Of a stretch of 64,000 bases of DNA, positions 59,912 through 64,000 are shown in pieces; position 1 is the first letter of the stretch; each line of letters opens with the position of its first letter. Both the position numbers and the translations under genes were made by a program. A model generated the notes under the pieces. It was not told the origin of the DNA. It did not search any database and was given only the letters and a program-made list of their open reading frames with translations. Source of the stretch: Azorinus chamasolen (taxonomy: Eukaryota; Mollusca; Bivalvia; Cardiida; Solecurtidae). The stretch lies in assembly GCA_963576725.1 (NCBI GenBank), contig OY755252.1, positions 25,488,655 through 25,552,654 on the forward strand, given 5' to 3'.

Positions 59912-60866
59912 TATGTTTTGATTTCGGCCAATAGAAACGTTTGTCAGATAATGTGTTGTTTCTTCATAGTTTGTGTTGATACTGATAGCCTATTACACGA
60001 TGCACTGAAACACCTGTACACTACATGCATAGGTATTAACAATAACACGTCGCTCTAGTGTATCGGAAGATAAAAGTGACTTTGATAAGATTACCCTGCT
60101 TACGGTTAAATTCAAATGCTAGATACTAGATCTTTTCACCGGAGTTTACGCGGCGAAAATATATGAGGAATATTTTTACGAAAATGACATTGGTCGTAAA
60201 AATAAGTAAAAATTAGCAGCAGGTAAAAATAACCCGTTATACGGGGGGGGGGGTATATTGAACATATTGAACCCATTTAAGGCTATTGTTCCTAACCCTA
60301 TGATCTGTGAATATTCATATAAGAAGTAATGCCATTATGAATATTAATTAGGTTATAATTTATAATGGCACATGGACACGGGCCTTATTGTCCATGGGAG
60401 AAACTATAGCATCGTCTGATCTGGGTCTACTCTGTTTTCAAAGGCACAGAAAGATGTATTTAAAGTGTAAAGTGTTAAGGCAATTGTTCCTTGAACATGT
60501 CCAAATACGTATTATAGACCAATCTAATTTTCATCCTGAGGGGTTTGTCTTTTCGAGGGATTTTGTCGATGTGACCTATGGATAATTTTTCTTGAAGCAA
60601 ACAGTGCAGACCCTGATTATGGGACACTTTAATAAGCCATATAGTCTGGGTCTATACTGTTTGCCCATGGGGCTGTCGGATACACCAGACATGCATTTGG
60701 TCGATATTAGCCCTTTCAACTCTGGATTATTAGAATGGAATAACCCATTACTACTTCAGTATAGAGTCCTCTCGGTATGGAAGGCTTAAACTTCTTAGAG
60801 GACTTTGACTCGCAAACAGTGCTGACCCTGATTAGGTGGCTCCTCTAGGACCCATTTGATCTGGGT

Positions 60867-61275
60867 ATACACTGTTCGCCGAACTTTAATAACACAGAAC
60901 ATATTTGAAAAATATATTAAATTGAATTCTAAATGAAACAAGGTAATTCAGAGTAATATTGAATTAAATAAATCATTAATTCAATTTACGGTGCAGAAAA
61001 TGCGGTGTATGTTTTCATCTTAGGAAGGGGCTAGGTTAACTAAGGGTAAAAAATACCCTGACTGTGTCAGAAATTCGTCAAAATTTCAGTAAGTGTTCAT
61101 ATTTGTGTACTAAAACAGAAACAATAATAGTTTGGATGATTATTCTATTTATTTTGTTACTGATTGTTGGTAGAATTAAGAAAGATAGACTGAATGTCAA
61201 ACATCATTAAGGCGGACGAACGCCGAGTTAGTTGGTGTCTCATGCGGATCCAAGCTGTTTACATATCAAATTAGG
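60867..61275 (+). other. Unclassified flank downstream of the triplication
   Basis: The first bases complete the MITE palindrome (ATACACTGTTCGCC). The rest is AT-rich, with two TTAAATT/AATTCAATT words, and contains no gene. Confidence 0.35.
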
Positions 61276-62386
61276 TTGCAATTGCCAGGGTAAGGGCACA
61301 GGGGTAAGACCCGTTTGAGTCAGTATATGTATATATAGTAAGAAGGGATCCGACTTCGACAGATCCAAATTACCCACTACTCTACTTTAACTCTTCGAAA
61401 TGCAAGAAATGCAACGATTTCGACCAGATAAAAAGCTATTCCGTAAGCAAAGACTATGCAAAACTTTTCCCGGTCAAATAAGGGATAAACTTAACACGGC
61501 ACCAGATGCATGAGAAAAAGGATCGAAATTCGTTAGTCGGACACGACCTCGTCCCTGAGTGCGAACCGTGGACAGCCTTGAAAATTATTACATTACTTTT
61601 ACGTCAAACACAGTAAAATCTGTCGTTCATATCAGCAATATATTCAATGAAAAGAACTTCCCTACAGCGATCTTACACGAAAACGTGGTTTTACTCTCTT
61701 TTTGCGAGTTTCAACGTTTGCAGCTGACATCGTTTTCAAGAAGTCAAACTATGGTCACGTGACTATACACAGCTGCGTTATTTCATTGGACGGGCGGAAA
61801 ATGGCGACTGTTTTCCGATGGATCACGAGCAAGATTTGAATAGTTCGCTTACGTCAACTGCCAATCAAAACGTGGATAACAAGAAGTCACGTGGCATGAC
61901 TTCGTCGAATTGAAAATGAAAGTAAAAATTGATGACATGCGAGGAACATGTAAACACACAAAAAGGACAGTAAAACCTCGATTTCGTGTAAGATCGCAGT
62001 AAAAAGTTCTTTTTATTGAATATAATGCTGATATGAACGCCAAATTTTATTGTGTTTGACGTATAAGTAATCGTTTCAAGGCTGTCAGCGGTTCGCACTT
62101 GGGGACGCGGTAGTGTTAAACTTATTTTGAACATTTTGCTCATGTTTCTGATGCTATGTAAAGTTTATTCCTAATTTGACCGGAGAAACCTTTGCATATT
62201 TGAATAAAATAATGCGTTGCTTACGGAATAGCTTTTTATCTGATCGAAATCGGTGCATATATTGCAGAACGAAGGGTTTAAAGTAGAGGAGTGGGTAATT
62301 TGGACCCTTTGAAGTCAGATCCCTTCTTTCTATATATACATATACTGACTCAAACATGTCTTACCCCTGTGGGTAAAGGTTGATAT
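61276..62386. mobile_element. Imperfect foldback element
   Basis: The left arm (GGTAAGGGCACAGGGGTAAG, GTTTGAGTCAGTATATGTAT, AAGAAGGGATCCGACTTC ... GCGAACCGTGGACAGCCTTG) is matched in reverse by the right arm (GTCAGCGGTTCGC ... TCAGATCCCTTCTTTC, TATACTGACTCAAACATGTC + TTACCCCTG). Arms of ~465 and ~480 bp with many substitutions surround a ~165 bp spacer containing GTCACGTGAC. No coding capacity. Confidence 0.65.
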
Positions 62387-62459
62387 CCTCAACGTTAAAA
62401 GTCGACCCCTCTGTCGTGGAATAAAGACCCATCGGGTCCTTTTTCAACAGGGTCAAAAT

Positions 62460-62870
62460 TTAATGTAACACCGGCTTAAGCATTGTTCAATTTTCAAAAC
62501 CAGTAACATCAAAACTAATGACCACGAAGGACTAGAAAATATAACAACACTAAGCATGAAGTACGGGGCGACTTTTTACGGCCGCCATACAAACACTTAT
62601 CACCTGCTGTCGTGAAGTACGTATATATATTCTGAAAATAGATGATCATTCGAAAGCAAAAGTAGAAATGAAAATAGAGAAAATTGCAGACTCGGTTTTA
62701 TTGAGTCTGTTCATGAATATTAAAAGTGCAACACTACTCACGCCCCCAGCACCGGCTTAAGCACTATTCAATTTTCAAAACTAATAACATCAAAACTAAT
62801 GACCCTGAGGGACCAGATATATATAACAACACTGGGGCAACATTTTACAGTTAATTGTTCATTCTTAAGT
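62460..62870 (+). repeat. Diverged relative of the triplicated unit (two partial copies)
   Basis: CACCGGCTTAAGCATTGTTC..TCAAAACTAATGACCACGAA at 62,470 and again at 62,748, plus AGAAAATTGCAGACTCGGTT + TTATTGAGTCTGTTCATGA at ~62,676. These are recognisably the 29,160-29,400 segment of the triplicated unit, but more diverged. Confidence 0.6.
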
Positions 62871-62886
62871 ACGTCCTTCCATATTT

Positions 62887-64000
62887 ATGTCTCCCCCATT
62901 TATGGGGAGATATATTGTTTTTGCCAGAGTTGTCTGTCTGTCTGTCCGTCCGTCTGTCTGTCTGTCCGTCTGTCTGTCTGTCCGTCACAAACTTGTGTCG
63001 CGCGTATCTCTGAAACCAGTTGGGCTAGAGTCACCAAACTTCACAGGAATGTTCACCAGCATGAGTTGTTGTGCACCTGGGGTTTTTGAATTCTCTCCCC
63101 CTGATAACTTTGGAGTTATTGCCCCTGATGACTTAAAATTAGAAAAACTTTGTGTCACGCGTATCTTTAAAACCACTAGTACTAGAGTCACCAAACTTCA
63201 CAGGAATGTTTACCAGCATGAGTTGTTGTGCACCTATGGTTTTTGAATTGTCTCCCCCTGATAATTCTTGAGTTATTGCCCCTGATATGAATACTTAAAT
63301 TTATACAAACTTTTTGTCGCGCGTATCTCTGAAACCAGTAGGGCTAGAGTCACCAAACTTCACAGGATTGTTCACTAACATGAGTTGTTTTGCTCTTGGG
63401 GTTTTGAATTGTCTCCCCTTGTTAACTTTGGAGTTACTGCCCCTGATGACTTAAAATTAGACGAACTTTACCTAGTGTCATGCATATCTCTGAAAACCAC
63501 TAGGGCTAGAGTCACCAAACTTCACAGGAATGTTGACCAGCATGAGTTGTTTTGCATCTTGGTTTTTTAATTGTCTCCCCCTGATAATTCTTGAGTTACT
63601 GCCCCTAATATGATAACTTAAAATTAGAGAAACGTTGTGCTGCACGTATCTCTGAAACCAGTAGGGCTAGAGTCACCAAACTTCACAGAAATGTTCACCA
63701 GCATGAGTTATTGTGCATCATTAATTGTCTCCCCCTGATAACTTTGGAGTTACTGCCCCTTATAACTTAGAATAAGAGAAACTTTACTTTGTGTCACATG
63801 TATCTATGACACCACTAGTACTAGTCACCAAACTTCACAAGAATGTTGACAAGCATGTGTTTTTGTGTACCTGGGGCTTTTGAATTGTCTCCCCCTGACA
63901 ATGTTGGAGTTATTGCCCCTGATGACTTAAAAATTAGACCCTGATAAGTCACAGACATTACACTTGTGTATTGGAAAGAGGATGGGAGGGGGAGACATCT
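62887..64000 (+). mobile_element. Satellite-bearing element with ~160 bp monomers (runs to window end)
   Basis: Head ATGTCTCCCCCATTTATGGG + GAGATATATTG with a TCTGTCTGTCCGTC microsatellite (62,929-62,986), then at least six monomers with landmark AGAGTCACCAAACTTCACAG at ~63,029, 63,185, 63,346, 63,508, 63,668 and a weaker one near 63,822. The window ends at GGGAGGGGGAGACATCT, which mirrors the head, so the element is nearly complete. Overlapping open frames are artefacts. Confidence 0.7.

Larger units (their letters stand above)
43864..60253. mobile_element. ~0.9 kb DNA element (TA duplication) that hosts the Maverick
   Basis: Outer borders from copy 2 comparison: AGAGAGGTTA | CCGTATAACAGGTTATTTTT ... 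AAAAATAACCCGTTATACGG(G)n | TATATTGAACAT. The terminal inverted repeat is CCGTATAAC(A/G)GGTTATTTTTAC and the flanking dinucleotide TA is duplicated (43,862-43,863; 60,254-60,255). With the Maverick removed the element is 901 bp (43,864-44,422 plus 59,912-60,253). TA duplication suggests a Tc1/mariner-like or similar non-autonomous element. The right end has a G tract of uncertain length. Confidence 0.7.
36586..60866 (+). repeat. Large triplicated unit, copy 3, interrupted by two insertions
   Basis: Continuous unit sequence at 36,586-40,970, 43,084-43,863 and 60,254-60,866. The front matches copy 2 closely; the back is the most diverged version. It ends GATCTGGGT and continues into ATACACTGTTCGCC, completing the MITE palindrome that copies 1 and 2 lose at their spacers. 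A long G run (~36,900-36,911) is longer than in copy 2. Confidence 0.9.

Noticed and set aside
43864..60253. Taking CCGTATAAC..GGTTATTTTTAC as the Maverick's own terminal repeat
   Set aside because: That repeat is short and imperfect with a 2 bp TA duplication. The 105 bp identical repeat with a 5 bp duplication lies inside at 44,423-59,906 and fits Maverick rules.

Overview
The window is animal nuclear DNA, most likely from a marine bivalve mollusc. It has spliced exons with GT/AG borders, very dense short palindromic elements, and several interspersed elements built from ~145-165 bp tandem monomers of the kind known from bivalve 'pearl'-type transposons. The genus cannot be fixed from the sequence.

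Layout. (1) 1-10,877: the last six exons visible of a plus-strand aspartyl/asparaginyl beta-hydroxylase (ASPH-type) gene: two TPR exons, a linker, then the double-stranded beta-helix oxygenase domain with its two iron-binding histidines, ending in a TAA stop at 10,877. Its introns are crowded with TTAA-bounded palindromic MITEs. (2) 10,878-25,223: intergenic DNA composed largely of those MITE families, a ~2 kb element with eleven ~164 bp monomers (21,622-23,685), and a few unclassified stretches. (3) 25,224-60,866: a ~5-6 kb unit present three times head to tail with 271 bp spacers. Copy 2 looks like a recombinant with the front of copy 3 and the back of copy 1. The unit carries a decayed mobile-element gene. 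Copy 3 was later hit by a 2.1 kb satellite-bearing element (40,971-43,083) and by a ~0.9 kb element with a TA target duplication (outer limits 43,864-60,253), and the latter was itself hit by a complete Maverick/Polinton. (4) 60,867-64,000: an imperfect ~1.1 kb foldback, diverged relatives of the triplicated unit, and another ~160 bp monomer array.

The Maverick/Polinton (44,423-59,906; 15,484 bp) has 105 bp terminal inverted repeats that read identically and a 5 bp target duplication (TCTCG). Fourteen open genes cover genome replication and integration (zinc-ribbon protein, protein-primed family B DNA polymerase, D,D35E integrase, a small possibly OB-fold protein), virion formation (packaging ATPase, major and minor capsid proteins, a fibre-like protein), and several small membrane proteins of unknown role. 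I see no adenain-like maturation protease.

Points that stand out: a GCTCCTnnAGGAGC core shared by MITE families whose palindrome arms are otherwise unrelated; GC-rich mini-sequences resembling the Maverick ends, scattered inside its coding and leader regions; a single in-frame stop separating the zinc-ribbon ORF from the polymerase ORF; and a datable stack of nested insertions inside an unequal-crossover array.
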